Below the pieces are notes generated by a model. That model did not search any database. It saw only the letters and a program-made list of their open reading frames with translations, and was not told the origin of the DNA. 64,000 nucleotides of DNA, taken from assembly GCF_004137355.1 (NCBI RefSeq), contig NZ_SDVB01000311.1, positions 372,001-436,000 on the forward strand, written 5' to 3'. The position numbers and the translations under genes are program-made. Source of the stretch: Ciceribacter ferrooxidans. Lineage in GTDB: Bacteria; Pseudomonadota; Alphaproteobacteria; Rhizobiales; Rhizobiaceae. Shown here piece by piece: positions 9,087 through 20,121 of this stretch (the stretch's first letter is position 1; every line of letters starts with the position of its first letter).

Positions 9087-9936
9087 TTCACGTGAAACAG
9101 GTCGCCACGCTTTTGTGGTCGGCTATCCGATCAAGCATTCCCGCTCGCCGATTATCCACGGCTATTGGCTCAGGCAGTTTGAAATTGAAGGGAGCTATCG
9201 CGCCGAAGAAGTCACCGAAGCGGACTTTCCGGTATTCCTTGGACGTTTGAGAGACGGTACCGCGGGTTACAGCGGCGGTAATGTCACCATACCGCATAAG
9301 GAAATGGCGGTGCGACTTGCCGATAGACCGGATGTCTTGAGCGAGGAACTTGGTGCCGCCAACACGTTGTGGGTAGAAGACGGGCTGGTATACTCGACGA
9401 ATACCGACGGACTCGGTTTCCTTGCCAATCTCGACGAGCGAAGGCCGGGTTGGGATCGTTTTGAGAAAGCCGTCGTGCTCGGCGCCGGCGGTGCGAGCCG
9501 AGCGATCATCCAGGCCCTGAGAGATCGGGGTTTCGATGAGATCCACGTCGTCAATCGCACGGTGGAGCGTGCGGAGGAACTGGCGGATCGCTTCGGGAGA
9601 AAGGTCTTTGCTCATCCGATGGGAGCACTCGCCGAGGTCCTCACCGGCGCGGGATTGTTTGTCAATACGACCTCACTGGGGATGCACGGGATACCGGTTC
9701 CGGACTTTCCTCTGGAGCGGCTGAAGCCGGAGGCGACCGTGACCGACATCGTATATGTCCCGCTCGTAACGCCGCTTCTGCTGCAGGCGGAGCACCACGG
9801 ATTGGCGACGGTGGACGGACTCGGCATGCTTCTACATCAGGCGGTGCCAGGTTTTGAAAAGTGGTTCGGACGCCGTCCGGAAGTCACGCCTGAGCTGCGG
9901 GCGCTTGTGATTGCCGACATGGAAACACATGCATGA
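9079..9936 (+). CDS. aroE: Shikimate dehydrogenase AroE
   Basis: NADPH-dependent reduction of 3-dehydroshikimate to shikimate in aromatic amino acid synthesis. Seen: substrate motif KHSRSPIIH near the N-terminus, NVTIPHK with the catalytic lysine, and the Rossmann motif [12 protein letters not shown] in the C-terminal domain. I chose ATG 9079 (285 residues) because GGGGGAG precedes it and the homologous part begins here; an ORF open from 8899 is only maf read in another frame. Codons 3-7 are formed by a parS-like site. coaE follows with a 4-base overlap. Confidence 0.95.
   Translation: MPDSRETGRHAFVVGYPIKHSRSPIIHGYWLRQFEIEGSYRAEEVTEADFPVFLGRLRDGTAGYSGGNVTIPHKEMAVRLADRPDVLSEELGAANTLWVEDGLVYSTNTDGLGFLANLDERRPGWDRFEKAVVLGAGGASRAIIQALRDRGFDEIHVVNRTVERAEELADRFGRKVFAHPMGALAEVLTGAGLFVNTTSLGMHGIPVPDFPLERLKPEATVTDIVYVPLVTPLLLQAEHHGLATVDGLGMLLHQAVPGFEKWFGRRPEVTPELRALVIADMETHA
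9084..9099. other. parS-like centromere site 3 (maf stop / aroE start)
   Basis: TGATTCACGTGAAACA matches the parS consensus at 15 of 16 positions and is the exact reverse complement of the site at 2784. It begins with the maf stop codon TGA and encodes residues near the AroE N-terminus. It lies about 1.5 kb to the right of the putative origin. Confidence 0.85.
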
Positions 9937-10532
9937 TTATTGTTGGACTGACTGGCTCGATTGGCATGGGCAAATCGACGACAGCAGCGCTCTTTGCGGA
10001 GCAGGGCATTCCCGTCAGCGATTCGGATCGGGTGGTCCACGATCTCTACCGTGGAGAAGCAGTGCCGCTGATTGCGGCTGCATTTCCGGATGTAATCGAA
10101 GGGGGAGTAATCGATAGGAACAAGCTCTCGGAGAATCTGGCGAAGAATCCGGCTAACTTTAAGACCCTTGAGGGGATCGTTCATCCGCTGGTGAGAAGCC
10201 GCGAGCGGGCGTTCCTGGACGGTGCGCGGGATTCTGGCGCCGACATAGCGGTGCTGGATATACCGCTTCTCTTCGAGACCGGTGCCCAGGATCGTGTCGA
10301 CGTGGTCGTGGTCGTCAGTTGTGATCCGGAGCTACAGAAGGAGCGGGTCCTGAAGCGGCCGGGAATGACGGAGGAGAAATTCGACTTGATCCTGTCGCGA
10401 CAGGTGCCCGATAAGGAAAAGCGTGCGCGTGCCGATTTTGTCGTCGACACGGGTCATGGCATCGAATCGGCGCGCAGTCAGGTGGATGAGATTATTTCAA
10501 TCTTGCGACGCCAGTCGCCGACTGGAGGATAG
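9933..10532 (+). CDS. coaE: Dephospho-CoA kinase CoaE
   Basis: Last step of coenzyme A synthesis: ATP-dependent phosphorylation of the 3'-hydroxyl of dephospho-CoA. The protein starts [18 protein letters not shown] with a P-loop at residues 8-15, and carries the conserved DSDRVVHDL segment. Length 199 is typical. The ATG overlaps the aroE stop by four bases (ATGA). dnaQ follows after 3 bases, so maf-aroE-coaE-dnaQ read as one operon. Confidence 0.95.
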   Translation: MIIVGLTGSIGMGKSTTAALFAEQGIPVSDSDRVVHDLYRGEAVPLIAAAFPDVIEGGVIDRNKLSENLAKNPANFKTLEGIVHPLVRSRERAFLDGARDSGADIAVLDIPLLFETGAQDRVDVVVVVSCDPELQKERVLKRPGMTEEKFDLILSRQVPDKEKRARADFVVDTGHGIESARSQVDEIISILRRQSPTGG

Positions 10533-10535
10533 TAC

Positions 10536-11237
10536 ATGCGGGAAATCGTCTTCGATACGGAAACGACGGGACTGGAGTCTAAGTTCGATCGGGTCATCGA
10601 AATCGGTGGGATCGAACTGCTGAACCATTTTCCGACCGGTCGCAGCTTCCACGTCTATATTAATCCCGGCGATCGCAAGGTGCATCCGGACGCGCTTGCC
10701 GTCCACGGCATCAGTGATGACTTTCTGAAAGACAAGCCGCGCTTCGCAGAGATCGTGGAGGAGCTCCTCGAGTTCTTCGAGGGCGCTCGCTGGATCGCCC
10801 ACAACGCGAACTTCGACATCGGCTTCATAAATGCCGAATTCGAACGCCTGAATCGCTCGCCGGTGCCGTCCGATATGGTGATCGACACTCTGGCTCTGGC
10901 GCGCCGAAAACATCCCATGGGGCCGAATTCACTTGATGCGCTCTGCCGGCGTTACGGTGTCGATAACTCCCACCGTACAAAGCACGGGGCACTTCTCGAT
11001 GCCGAGCTGTTGGCCGAAGTCTACGTCGAAATGCTTGGAGGTAGGCAGGCTGCCTTCGGTTTGGTGCAGGCAGAGGAGAAGAAGGCAATTGCGGAGGAAG
11101 AAGTCGAGATCGCCGACCATCTGCTCGTGCGGACGACAAAGCTCGCGCCGCGCCTTACCGTCGACGAAATTGAGTCTCACCGTTTGTTGATCGCGCGCCT
11201 GGGCGAAAAAGCAATCTGGTCCAGGTATCAGCCCTAG
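10536..11237 (+). CDS. dnaQ: DNA polymerase III epsilon subunit (3'-5' exonuclease) DnaQ
   Basis: Proofreading subunit of the replicative polymerase. The three exonuclease motifs of the DEDDh class are present in order: FDTETTG (Exo I, residues 6-12), HNANFDIGFINAE (Exo II) and HGALLDAELLAEVY (Exo III). Length is 233. GGAGG lies 7 bases before the ATG and overlaps the coaE stop region. A strong hairpin follows the stop. Confidence 0.95.
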   Translation: MREIVFDTETTGLESKFDRVIEIGGIELLNHFPTGRSFHVYINPGDRKVHPDALAVHGISDDFLKDKPRFAEIVEELLEFFEGARWIAHNANFDIGFINAEFERLNRSPVPSDMVIDTLALARRKHPMGPNSLDALCRRYGVDNSHRTKHGALLDAELLAEVYVEMLGGRQAAFGLVQAEEKKAIAEEEVEIADHLLVRTTKLAPRLTVDEIESHRLLIARLGEKAIWSRYQP

Positions 11238-11262
11238 AGACGTCAGCCCCCGCTCATACAGA

Positions 11263-11284
11263 AAAGCCCGGCGAACCGGGCTTT
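11263..11284. terminator. Bidirectional terminator between dnaQ and secB
   Basis: Perfect 9-bp stem AAAGCCCGG / CCGGGCTTT with a CGAA tetraloop. A-rich and T-rich flanks on either side suit both converging transcripts. Confidence 0.85.
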
Positions 11285-11304
11285 CTCTTTCGGTACAACG
11301 GCGG

Positions 11305-11778
11305 TTAGTTCGTAGCCTGGACCTTCGCTCGGGCCTGTTCTTCGGCCACACGCTGCGCGAACATCTGCGCGAAATCGATAGGATCGATCATCAGCGGCGG
11401 GAAGCCACCGTTGCGCGTTGCATCGGCAATGATCTGGCGCGCGAAGGGGAAAAGCAACCGCGGGCACTCGATGAAGAGAACCGGCAGCATATGTTCCTGC
11501 GGGAATCCGGAAATGCGGAAGACGCCGCCATAAACCAGTTCGGCGGCGAACACGACCTTGTCGCCGTCCTTGGCCTCGGCGTTCAGCGAAAGCACGACAT
11601 CGAAGTCGGACTCCGACAGCGGATTGGCGTTAACATTGACGTTGATGTTGATCGCGGGAGCCCTGTCGCGAGACTGCAGCGAGCGCGGAGCGCCGGGGTT
11701 CTCGAAAGAGAGATCCTTGATGTACTGAGCCAGAATATTAAGGGAGGGGCTCGCCGTTCCCGTGTTGTCATTGGCCAT
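11305..11778 (-). CDS. secB: Protein-export chaperone SecB
   Basis: Cytosolic chaperone that keeps preproteins unfolded for SecA. The central motifs [10 protein letters not shown] and [12 protein letters not shown] and the C-terminal [13 protein letters not shown] are typical. The start at ATG 11778 gives 157 residues and has GAGGAG six bases upstream; an in-frame extension to 11814 would bury that site in the coding region. It is monocistronic or follows fxsA (stop at 11869, 90 bases upstream). Confidence 0.95.
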   Translation of the reverse strand: MANDNTGTASPSLNILAQYIKDLSFENPGAPRSLQSRDRAPAININVNVNANPLSESDFDVVLSLNAEAKDGDKVVFAAELVYGGVFRISGFPQEHMLPVLFIECPRLLFPFARQIIADATRNGGFPPLMIDPIDFAQMFAQRVAEEQARAKVQATN

Positions 11779-11868
11779 TGGGCGCTCCTCGCGGCTTTGG
11801 ATTGTCGTGGCCATCTAACACTTCGGGCCCACGGTTACAACCCTTGCGGCCGGCCGAACCCGACGAGC

Positions 11869-12366
11869 TTATTGGTCGCCGTCCTTCTCCACATGCCACG
11901 GTGATCTGTTGTCCGGCTTACGACGAAAATCGGCTTCATGAAGATCGATGGTTCGTGACTGCGCTCTTTCCGAACCGTTGCCCTGCTCGGCGTAAAACCG
12001 CTGACGTGAGGAGAAGAAGACGGTTCGCGCACCAAGCCGCGACCATACGATATTTCGCAGGAACGGCAGCAGGAGCAGCAGGCCTATGATATCGGTCACG
12101 AAACCAGGAACAATCAGAAGTATGGCTGCAGCAGCGATCATCGCTTCGTGAGCGAGAGCCTCTCCCCCATCAGGCGCCGATTGGCTTTCTCGGCGCAGTT
12201 TCCGTACCATTCCTACGCCTTGAACGCGAAGCAGCATGAGCCCGGCGACCGCCGAGAGGATAATCAAGCCGAGTGTAACGGCGACGCCGACTGCCTTCCC
12301 GACCAGAATAAAACCAGTGATCTCGACGAGGGGGAGGAGTATGAATAACAGTGCCGTAATGTGCAT
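11869..12366 (-). CDS. fxsA: FxsA family membrane protein
   Basis: Small cytoplasmic-membrane protein of the FxsA family (in E. coli overexpression relieves F-plasmid exclusion of phage T7; the cellular role is otherwise unclear). Three to four hydrophobic segments occupy the first 110 residues (ALLFILLPLVEITGFILVG, VAVTLGLIILSAVAGLMLL, and the LLIVPGFVTDIIGLLLLLPF signature). A charged, probably cytosolic tail follows. ATG 12366 is preceded by GGAGGAG at suitable distance; a TTG two codons upstream is possible. It is divergent from the Tim44-like gene. Confidence 0.88.
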   Translation of the reverse strand: MHITALLFILLPLVEITGFILVGKAVGVAVTLGLIILSAVAGLMLLRVQGVGMVRKLRRESQSAPDGGEALAHEAMIAAAAILLIVPGFVTDIIGLLLLLPFLRNIVWSRLGARTVFFSSRQRFYAEQGNGSERAQSRTIDLHEADFRRKPDNRSPWHVEKDGDQ

Positions 12367-12514
12367 GCGCAATTCTCCTCCGAACCTGTCGATGGCCCCT
12401 CGGCAAATGGTTCGGCATGAGGCGAGCCAAACATTGGCAACGCCATTTGAATGATGGCCGGATGCAGACTATATGGGGATGAAGATCGGAAAATAAACGT
12501 CACTGGCGGATGCG

Positions 12515-13210
12515 ATGGGTTCGAACGACTTTGTAACGCTCTTTTTTCTCGTGGCCGCAGTGCTGATTTTTCTCCAGCTGCGCAGCGTTCTAGGTCGCAG
12601 GACCGGCAATGAGAAGCCACCCTTTGAACCCTACAGCCCCCGCGATGTCCAACAGGCACCGGGCGGCGACGATGGAAAGCTGGTGACATTGCCGCGCCGC
12701 GAGGACGCCGGCGATGACCGCTTTTCTGCGATTGATGCCTTTGCCAAACCCGGCACGTCGCTCAATTCATCACTTAGGGACTTGGTGGGCGTTGACCCTG
12801 GTTTCAACCCCAAGGAATTCCTGAACGGTGCGCGAATGGCTTACGAGATGATCGTCACCGCCTTTGCCGCCGGAGATCGCAAGACGTTGAAGAGCCTTCT
12901 CTCGCGGGAGGTCTATGAGGGTTTCGACAGTGCGATTTCCGAGCGGGAGTCGCGTGGAGAAACGATGAAGTCGACGTTCGTCGGCATCGAAAAGGCCGAA
13001 ATAAAGCAGGTCGGCGTTAAGGACAACGAGGAACAGGTCACGGTTCGCGTGCTCTGCCAGCTCATAACGGCAACCTTTGACAGGGACGGAAAGCTCATCG
13101 ACGGCGATCCCGAAGCGGTCGGGGAAGTCAATGACATCTGGACTTTTGCACGCGACGTCCGGTCGCGTGACCCGAACTGGAAGCTCGTCGCGACCGAATC
13201 GGAACAATGA
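12515..13210 (+). CDS. Tim44/TimA-family inner-membrane protein
   Basis: One N-terminal membrane anchor (FVTLFFLVAAVLIFLQL), then a charged proline-rich linker and a C-terminal Tim44-like (NTF2-like) domain from about residue 85 (FLNGARMAYEMIVTAFAAGD to the end). In alphaproteobacteria such proteins are inner-membrane relatives of mitochondrial Tim44; a trafficking role is proposed but not established. Length is 231. It overlaps mltA by four bases (ATGA), so the two are translationally coupled. The start lacks a strong Shine-Dalgarno. Confidence 0.85.
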   Translation: MGSNDFVTLFFLVAAVLIFLQLRSVLGRRTGNEKPPFEPYSPRDVQQAPGGDDGKLVTLPRREDAGDDRFSAIDAFAKPGTSLNSSLRDLVGVDPGFNPKEFLNGARMAYEMIVTAFAAGDRKTLKSLLSREVYEGFDSAISERESRGETMKSTFVGIEKAEIKQVGVKDNEEQVTVRVLCQLITATFDRDGKLIDGDPEAVGEVNDIWTFARDVRSRDPNWKLVATESEQ

Positions 13211-14325
13211 GCGGGGAACTTGAAGGCTTCCGGCTTACACCAGTCTCGTTCAACGAGATCCCTCATTGGCGTGAGGACGATCCCTCGCCCCTGTTTGCAG
13301 GATTAAGGGCGTGCGGGCGATATATCCGGTCCGTGAGGCCTTACAGCACGGGCTCTCTGGGTCTCCGTTGTGACGATCTGATGCCGCTTGTCGAGAAAGC
13401 GGAAGAGGCGGAAAGTCAGGCCAGTGGATTCGCCCGTCGTTTCTTTGAAACGGAGTGTCAGCCTTTCCGGATTGACCGAAAGGACGGCAAACCGGGTCTT
13501 GTCACGGCGTTTTACGAACCCGAGGTAAGCGTCTCTTCGAAACCAAGTGATGAGTACCGGCACCCGTTCTATCGCCGTCCGTCCGATTTGATCGACATCG
13601 ATCAAGAGAACCGACCGGCGGACATGGATCCTTCCTATCGCTTCGGATTGCTGCGGAACGGGACGATTTCGACCTATCCGGACCGTAGGGCGATCGATCG
13701 AGGTTACCTCGAAGGACAGAATCTCGAGATCGCCTGGGCGAAATCGAAGGTAGACGTTTTCTTCGCCCATATCCAAGGCGCCGCGCGTCTTCGCTATCCG
13801 GACGGAGAGACGAAGCGTATCACCTACGACGCCAAGGCAGGCCATCCTTTCTCGGCGATCGGCACGTTGCTCATCGAGCGTGGCGAGATCGAGCCGGAGA
13901 ACATCTCAATGCAGTCGATCCGCAGCTGGCTGGCACAGCATCCCGACCAGACCGATGAAGTGTTATGGCATAACCGCTCCTACATATTCTTCCGAGGGGC
14001 GGATGTGGACGATCCGGTCCTCGGCCCGATCGCCGCAGCGAAAGTTCCGCTGATCGCCGGACGATCGCTGGCGGTTGATCGGCAGATCCATACCTTTGGT
14101 TTTCCTTTTTTTGTCCACTCGGAGACCCTGACGAGCATTGACCGCGGCAAGCCGTTCGCACGGCTGATGCTGGCCCTCGATACCGGCTCGGCCATTGTCG
14201 GCCCGGCGCGGGGTGACATCTTCACCGGCTCAGGTGATGAGGCCGGCGAACTGGCGGGAGCCGTTCGCAACGACGCCGACTTCTATATACTCATGCCGAA
14301 AGACGCAGCGGCGAGGTATGCCTAG
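13207..14325 (+). CDS. mltA: MltA-domain lytic murein transglycosylase
   Basis: Cleaves peptidoglycan between N-acetylmuramic acid and N-acetylglucosamine with 1,6-anhydro product formation. The MltA domain spans most of the protein (YEPEVSVSS, QGAARLRYPDGE, AIGTLLIERGEI). The C-terminal 3D domain LMLALDTGSAIVGPARGD...DEAG supplies the conserved aspartates. Length 372. No signal peptide or lipobox is visible at this N-terminus, which is odd for a periplasmic enzyme. It overlaps the Tim44-like gene upstream and the Smr gene downstream. Confidence 0.9.
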   Translation: MSGELEGFRLTPVSFNEIPHWREDDPSPLFAGLRACGRYIRSVRPYSTGSLGLRCDDLMPLVEKAEEAESQASGFARRFFETECQPFRIDRKDGKPGLVTAFYEPEVSVSSKPSDEYRHPFYRRPSDLIDIDQENRPADMDPSYRFGLLRNGTISTYPDRRAIDRGYLEGQNLEIAWAKSKVDVFFAHIQGAARLRYPDGETKRITYDAKAGHPFSAIGTLLIERGEIEPENISMQSIRSWLAQHPDQTDEVLWHNRSYIFFRGADVDDPVLGPIAAAKVPLIAGRSLAVDRQIHTFGFPFFVHSETLTSIDRGKPFARLMLALDTGSAIVGPARGDIFTGSGDEAGELAGAVRNDADFYILMPKDAAARYA

Positions 14326-14885
14326 TGGCGGGAAAGGGAAAGCTCAGCGCCGATGATCGGATTCTGTGGGGCAAGGTGGCCCGGACCACGCGACCTCTGC
14401 ACGGCAGGCTCGAAGATTTGCTGGTTTTCGAGGAGGAGTTTGCCGAATCGGCGGAGTCGAGCCCGGGCGGAGTCGAGCAGCCGGAAAGCAGTGCAGCGCC
14501 GAAGACGACCGCAGGCGAGCGCGAAAAGAAGATTGCCAACCGTCATCACCCGCTGGAGAAGCCCGTCAAACGCAAACTGGCGCGAGGACATCTCGCTCTC
14601 GAAGCGCGTATTGATCTCCATGGGCTTGTCCAGAGCGAGGCGCACGCGATGCTTCTCGACTTCCTCGTGAGGGCGCATGAGCGCGGACTGCGGCATGTGC
14701 TTGTCATTACAGGCAAGGGGAGTTCACTTGGCAGCGACGGAGCGTTGAAGCGGGCCGCACCATTGTGGTTCTCTAAGCCGGAATTCCGCCGCCTGATCTC
14801 CTCGTATGAGGTGGCTGCGCGCCAGCACGGCGGTGAGGGGGCGTTGTATGTCCGCCTCTCCCGCGCGCGCGGGGATCATCCATGA
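14325..14885 (+). CDS. Smr-domain protein (MutS2 C-terminal-like nuclease domain)
   Basis: About 85 residues of charged, low-complexity N-terminus precede a C-terminal Smr domain: LEARIDLHGLVQSEAH, VLVITGKG and HGGEGALYVRLSRAR are the three conserved blocks. Smr domains in other proteins nick DNA or RNA, but the cellular role of this stand-alone type is not settled. The start is GTG at 14325, which shares a base with the mltA stop (TAGTG). The XRE gene follows with a 4-base overlap. Confidence 0.85.
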   Translation: MAGKGKLSADDRILWGKVARTTRPLHGRLEDLLVFEEEFAESAESSPGGVEQPESSAAPKTTAGEREKKIANRHHPLEKPVKRKLARGHLALEARIDLHGLVQSEAHAMLLDFLVRAHERGLRHVLVITGKGSSLGSDGALKRAAPLWFSKPEFRRLISSYEVAARQHGGEGALYVRLSRARGDHP

Positions 14886-15238
14886 CACCTTTCGGACAGG
14901 CGCTGCGGATGCTTCGCGAGAGAAAAGGCGTTTCGCAGAAAGAGATGGCCGCCGCGATCGGCGTGTCACCGGCCTACCTGTCGGCGCTTGAACACGGAAA
15001 ACGCGGCAGGCCGAATTTCGATCTTCTCCAACGCATCGCCGGCTATTTCAACATTATCTGGGACGAAGCCGAGGAACTCTTTCTTGTAGCGGGCATGTCC
15101 GATCCTCGCGTGGTGCTCGACACATCGGGCCTTCCTCCGCAGTATACTGCTCTCGCCAATGCGCTCGCTCACAGGATTCGCTCGCTTCCTCCGAACGTGA
15201 TAAACGAGTTGAACAGCGTCCTAGAAAAAGCCAAATGA
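14882..15238 (+). CDS. XRE-family helix-turn-helix transcriptional regulator
   Basis: 118 residues with an N-terminal HTH_XRE/cro-like domain (FGQALRMLRERKGVSQKEMAAAIGVSPAYLSALEHGKRG, residues 4-42) and a helical C-terminal half without recognised domain. Such short regulators usually dimerise and bind inverted repeats. ATGA overlap with the Smr gene places it last in the Tim44-mltA-smr-xre run. The target is unknown; a match to anything phage-like is not evident, and its base composition is like that of the neighbours. Confidence 0.85.
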   Translation: MTPFGQALRMLRERKGVSQKEMAAAIGVSPAYLSALEHGKRGRPNFDLLQRIAGYFNIIWDEAEELFLVAGMSDPRVVLDTSGLPPQYTALANALAHRIRSLPPNVINELNSVLEKAK

Positions 15239-15292
15239 CCTGTTTAACCCCCCGGTGGCATCCCTATCCACGGGATTTGGGGTCCCTTGCGT

Positions 15293-15320
15293 TTGGAACT
15301 TCTGTCAAACCACCTATAGT
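15293..15320 (+). promoter_or_regulatory. Candidate gyrB promoter
   Basis: TTGGAA and TATAGT are separated by 16 bases and lie 66 bp upstream of the gyrB start in the 148-bp gap after the XRE gene. Sequence-only prediction. Confidence 0.45.
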
Positions 15321-15386
15321 CGACGCGATTGTAGCCGCTGATTCGACGCGCTGCGGCTCCTTATGACTGACTGGAAAGATCGTTAA

Positions 15387-17822
<2,436 letters not shown>

Positions 17823-17827
17823 CGAGA

Positions 17828-17858
17828 ACGTGAATCATCTGTTAACGATGATTCACGT
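17828..17858. terminator. Inverted repeat / possible bidirectional terminator after gyrB, overlapping parS
   Basis: ACGTGAATCAT at 17828-17838 pairs perfectly with ATGATTCACGT at 17848-17858, and one further C-G pair closes a 7-base loop (TGTTAAC). It sits between convergent gyrB and nitroreductase genes. The stem is AT-moderate and lacks a U-run, so terminator function is uncertain; its right arm is most of the parS-like site. Confidence 0.5.
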
Positions 17859-17864
17859 GAAACA
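17849..17864. other. parS-like centromere site 4 (gyrB / nitroreductase intergenic)
   Basis: TGATTCACGTGAAACA is identical to the site at 9084 and is 15/16 to the parS consensus. It is the only one of the four sites outside any coding sequence or stop codon, about 10 kb right of the putative origin. Confidence 0.85.
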
Positions 17865-17873
17865 ATGCCGGCC

Positions 17874-18473
17874 TCAGGTGGAGCGAAACAACCCTTCGAA
17901 GGCGACGGCGCTGAGCGGCTTGCGGTTGCTCGGGATTTCCCGTGCTTGCAGGTGTTCCGGCAGCAGACTTTTGTCGGCGAGCTTGCCGATCGCGACGGCC
18001 GCCTCCGCTCGGTAACCTTGCGGAACGTTGAGAACCTCAATCGCCTTGTCGAAGTCGACTCCGCCCATACCGTGCGCGTAATAGCCGGAGTAAACGGCCT
18101 GCATCGCCAGCATTGCCCAAGATGCGCCGGCATCAAAGCTGTGGCTTCGGAAAGGTTTTGGCTCGGAGCCGTCATCCTTGCGGCTCAGCATGTCGGAAAA
18201 GATGATGACCAGAGCCGAAGCGGTCTTCGCCCAGACTTGATTGGATTCGGCGAGAACAGAGAGAATCCTGTCGAAATCACCGGTGTCTCTCAGTGCGTAA
18301 ACAAACCGCCACGGCTGATAGTTCGAAGCAGACGGTGCCCAGTGGGCAGCCTCGAGCATGGTCAGGAGTGTTTCCTTCGGCATCGGCTCGCCTGAAAAGC
18401 TGCGCGGCGACCAGCGGTCGAGGAACACGGGATTGATGTTGAAATCGGATTGCCTGTGGTTGCTGCTTGTCAT
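17874..18473 (-). CDS. Nitroreductase family protein
   Basis: FMN-dependent oxidoreductase of the nitroreductase fold. The N-terminal RWSPRSFSGEPMP and the flavin-binding AAHWAPSASNYQPWRFVY are family hallmarks; the C-terminal GYRAEAAVAIGKLADKSLLPE is also typical. 199 residues from ATG 18473; the longer frame to 18551 has no homologous character. The physiological substrate cannot be assigned. It is convergent with gyrB and divergent from phaZ. Confidence 0.88.
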   Translation of the reverse strand: MTSSNHRQSDFNINPVFLDRWSPRSFSGEPMPKETLLTMLEAAHWAPSASNYQPWRFVYALRDTGDFDRILSVLAESNQVWAKTASALVIIFSDMLSRKDDGSEPKPFRSHSFDAGASWAMLAMQAVYSGYYAHGMGGVDFDKAIEVLNVPQGYRAEAAVAIGKLADKSLLPEHLQAREIPSNRKPLSAVAFEGLFRST

Positions 18474-18632
18474 GGAGTGTTCTCGTTCCGATCGAGTTGG
18501 TGGAGAGGGATGACAGTTTTCGATATTTGGGCGCCGTTCGCCTGCGTGCAAGCAATAAGGCGTTCATCGAGCGGCCTTAATGCTGCCCCGCAACGATGGT
18601 CTTTTTTGCGCAGCAACAAATTCGTTACTTGT

Positions 18633-18661
18633 TTGATGAACTCTGGTAATTCTCGTATATC
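18633..18661 (+). promoter_or_regulatory. Candidate phaZ promoter
   Basis: TTGATG and TATATC are separated by 17 bases, 50 bp upstream of the phaZ ATG, in the 238-bp gap between divergent genes. Sequence-only prediction. Confidence 0.5.
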
Positions 18662-18711
18662 AGCCGGCGGCACATCCGGCGTTCGATGATAACCGAAAGG
18701 CAAGAGCGCTC

Positions 18712-19989
18712 ATGTTCTACCAGCTCTATGAATTGAACCACGCAGCGATGGCCCCGTTCCGCGCAACGGCCGACGCAATGCGTCTTGCCTACAGGAACCC
18801 GCTCAATCCTTTGGCACACACAGTCGTCGGACGAACACTTGCGGCCGGCTTCGAGGTCTTTGAGCGCGTCACACGACGTTACGGCAAACCCGAGTTCGAT
18901 TTACCGTTTACGCAGATCGGTGGTCGACCGGTCGCGGTACAGGAGCAAATCGTCTGGAGCAGACCGTTCTGCAATCTCATCCATTTCGATCGCCAGTTGC
19001 CGGCGGGTCATTCCGATCCCAAGATCGTTCTCGTTGCGCCGATGTCCGGACACTATGCCACGCTTCTGCGCGGGACGGTAGAGGCGCTCCTTCCGGGTGC
19101 AGACGTCTATATTACAGATTGGATCGACGCGCGCATGGTCCCGGTCACCGACGGAGCCTTCGATCTCGACGACTATATCGACTACGTGATCGACATTCTG
19201 CACTACCTCGGGCCCGACACCCACGTTGTTGCGGTGTGCCAACCCTCAGTTCCCGTTCTGGCCGCAGTCGCGGTGATGGAGGCGAACGGCGATCCCCTTG
19301 CTCCGGCTACCATGACGCTCATGGGTGGCCCCATCGACACGCGGATCAATCCGACCGGGGTCAACGAATTGGCACAGAACAGGCCACTCGAGTGGTTCAG
19401 GGACAATGTCATCATGAATGTCCCGTGGCCGCAGCCGGGTTTCATGCGTGCCGTCTATCCGGGTTTCCTGCAGCTTTCGGGTTTCATGTCGATGAATCTG
19501 GACAGGCATATGATCGCCCACAAGGACTTCTTCGTGAACCTGGTCAAGAATGACGGCGACTCGGCCGAGAAGCACCGGGACTTCTACGACGAGTATCTGG
19601 CGGTCATGGACCTGACGGCCGAATTCTATCTGCAAACCGTGGAGACCGTCTTCATTCGGCACGCCTTGCCGAAAGGGGAGATGACGCATCGTGGGAAGCC
19701 GGTAAACACAACTGCTATCCGCAATGTGGCGCTCCTTACCGTCGAGGGGGAGAACGACGACATATCCGGCGTCGGCCAGACGCGGGCAGCCCAATCACTT
19801 TGCCCCAACATTCCCGAGGCGAAGCGGATGCACTATCTTCAGCCGGACGTTGGTCACTACGGCGTGTTCAACGGCTCCAGGTTCCGCAAGGAGATCGCGC
19901 CGCGGATCCTCGCCTTCGCGAGGAACCACGCGCAGGGAAAGAAGCGATCCGTCGTCAAGGAAGTGATCAGGGGCGGACGTTCGGCCTAG
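18712..19989 (+). CDS. phaZ: Intracellular polyhydroxyalkanoate depolymerase PhaZ
   Basis: Breaks down stored polyhydroxybutyrate granules inside the cell. The N-terminal MFYQLYELNHAAMAPFRA and the lipase-box-like VCQPSVP with Cys176 as the probable nucleophile identify the intracellular PhaZ1-type family. A conserved GENDDISG aspartate and a C-terminal QPDVGHYGVFNGSRFR histidine complete the expected Cys-Asp-His triad. Length is 425, with no signal peptide, consistent with cytosolic action. It is monocistronic, and its presence implies PHB storage in this organism. Confidence 0.93.
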   Translation: MFYQLYELNHAAMAPFRATADAMRLAYRNPLNPLAHTVVGRTLAAGFEVFERVTRRYGKPEFDLPFTQIGGRPVAVQEQIVWSRPFCNLIHFDRQLPAGHSDPKIVLVAPMSGHYATLLRGTVEALLPGADVYITDWIDARMVPVTDGAFDLDDYIDYVIDILHYLGPDTHVVAVCQPSVPVLAAVAVMEANGDPLAPATMTLMGGPIDTRINPTGVNELAQNRPLEWFRDNVIMNVPWPQPGFMRAVYPGFLQLSGFMSMNLDRHMIAHKDFFVNLVKNDGDSAEKHRDFYDEYLAVMDLTAEFYLQTVETVFIRHALPKGEMTHRGKPVNTTAIRNVALLTVEGENDDISGVGQTRAAQSLCPNIPEAKRMHYLQPDVGHYGVFNGSRFRKEIAPRILAFARNHAQGKKRSVVKEVIRGGRSA

Positions 19990-20121
19990 TCGAGAATTGC
20001 GCTAGGGGTTTCATACCCTTAACAGGAGGCCGGGTTGTCCGACCTTGAAGCGGGTTTGGGCTCTTCCCACATCGTTTTCATTCGGACGGCATGATGCTCC
20101 CGAAGAAAACGAGGATCATTG

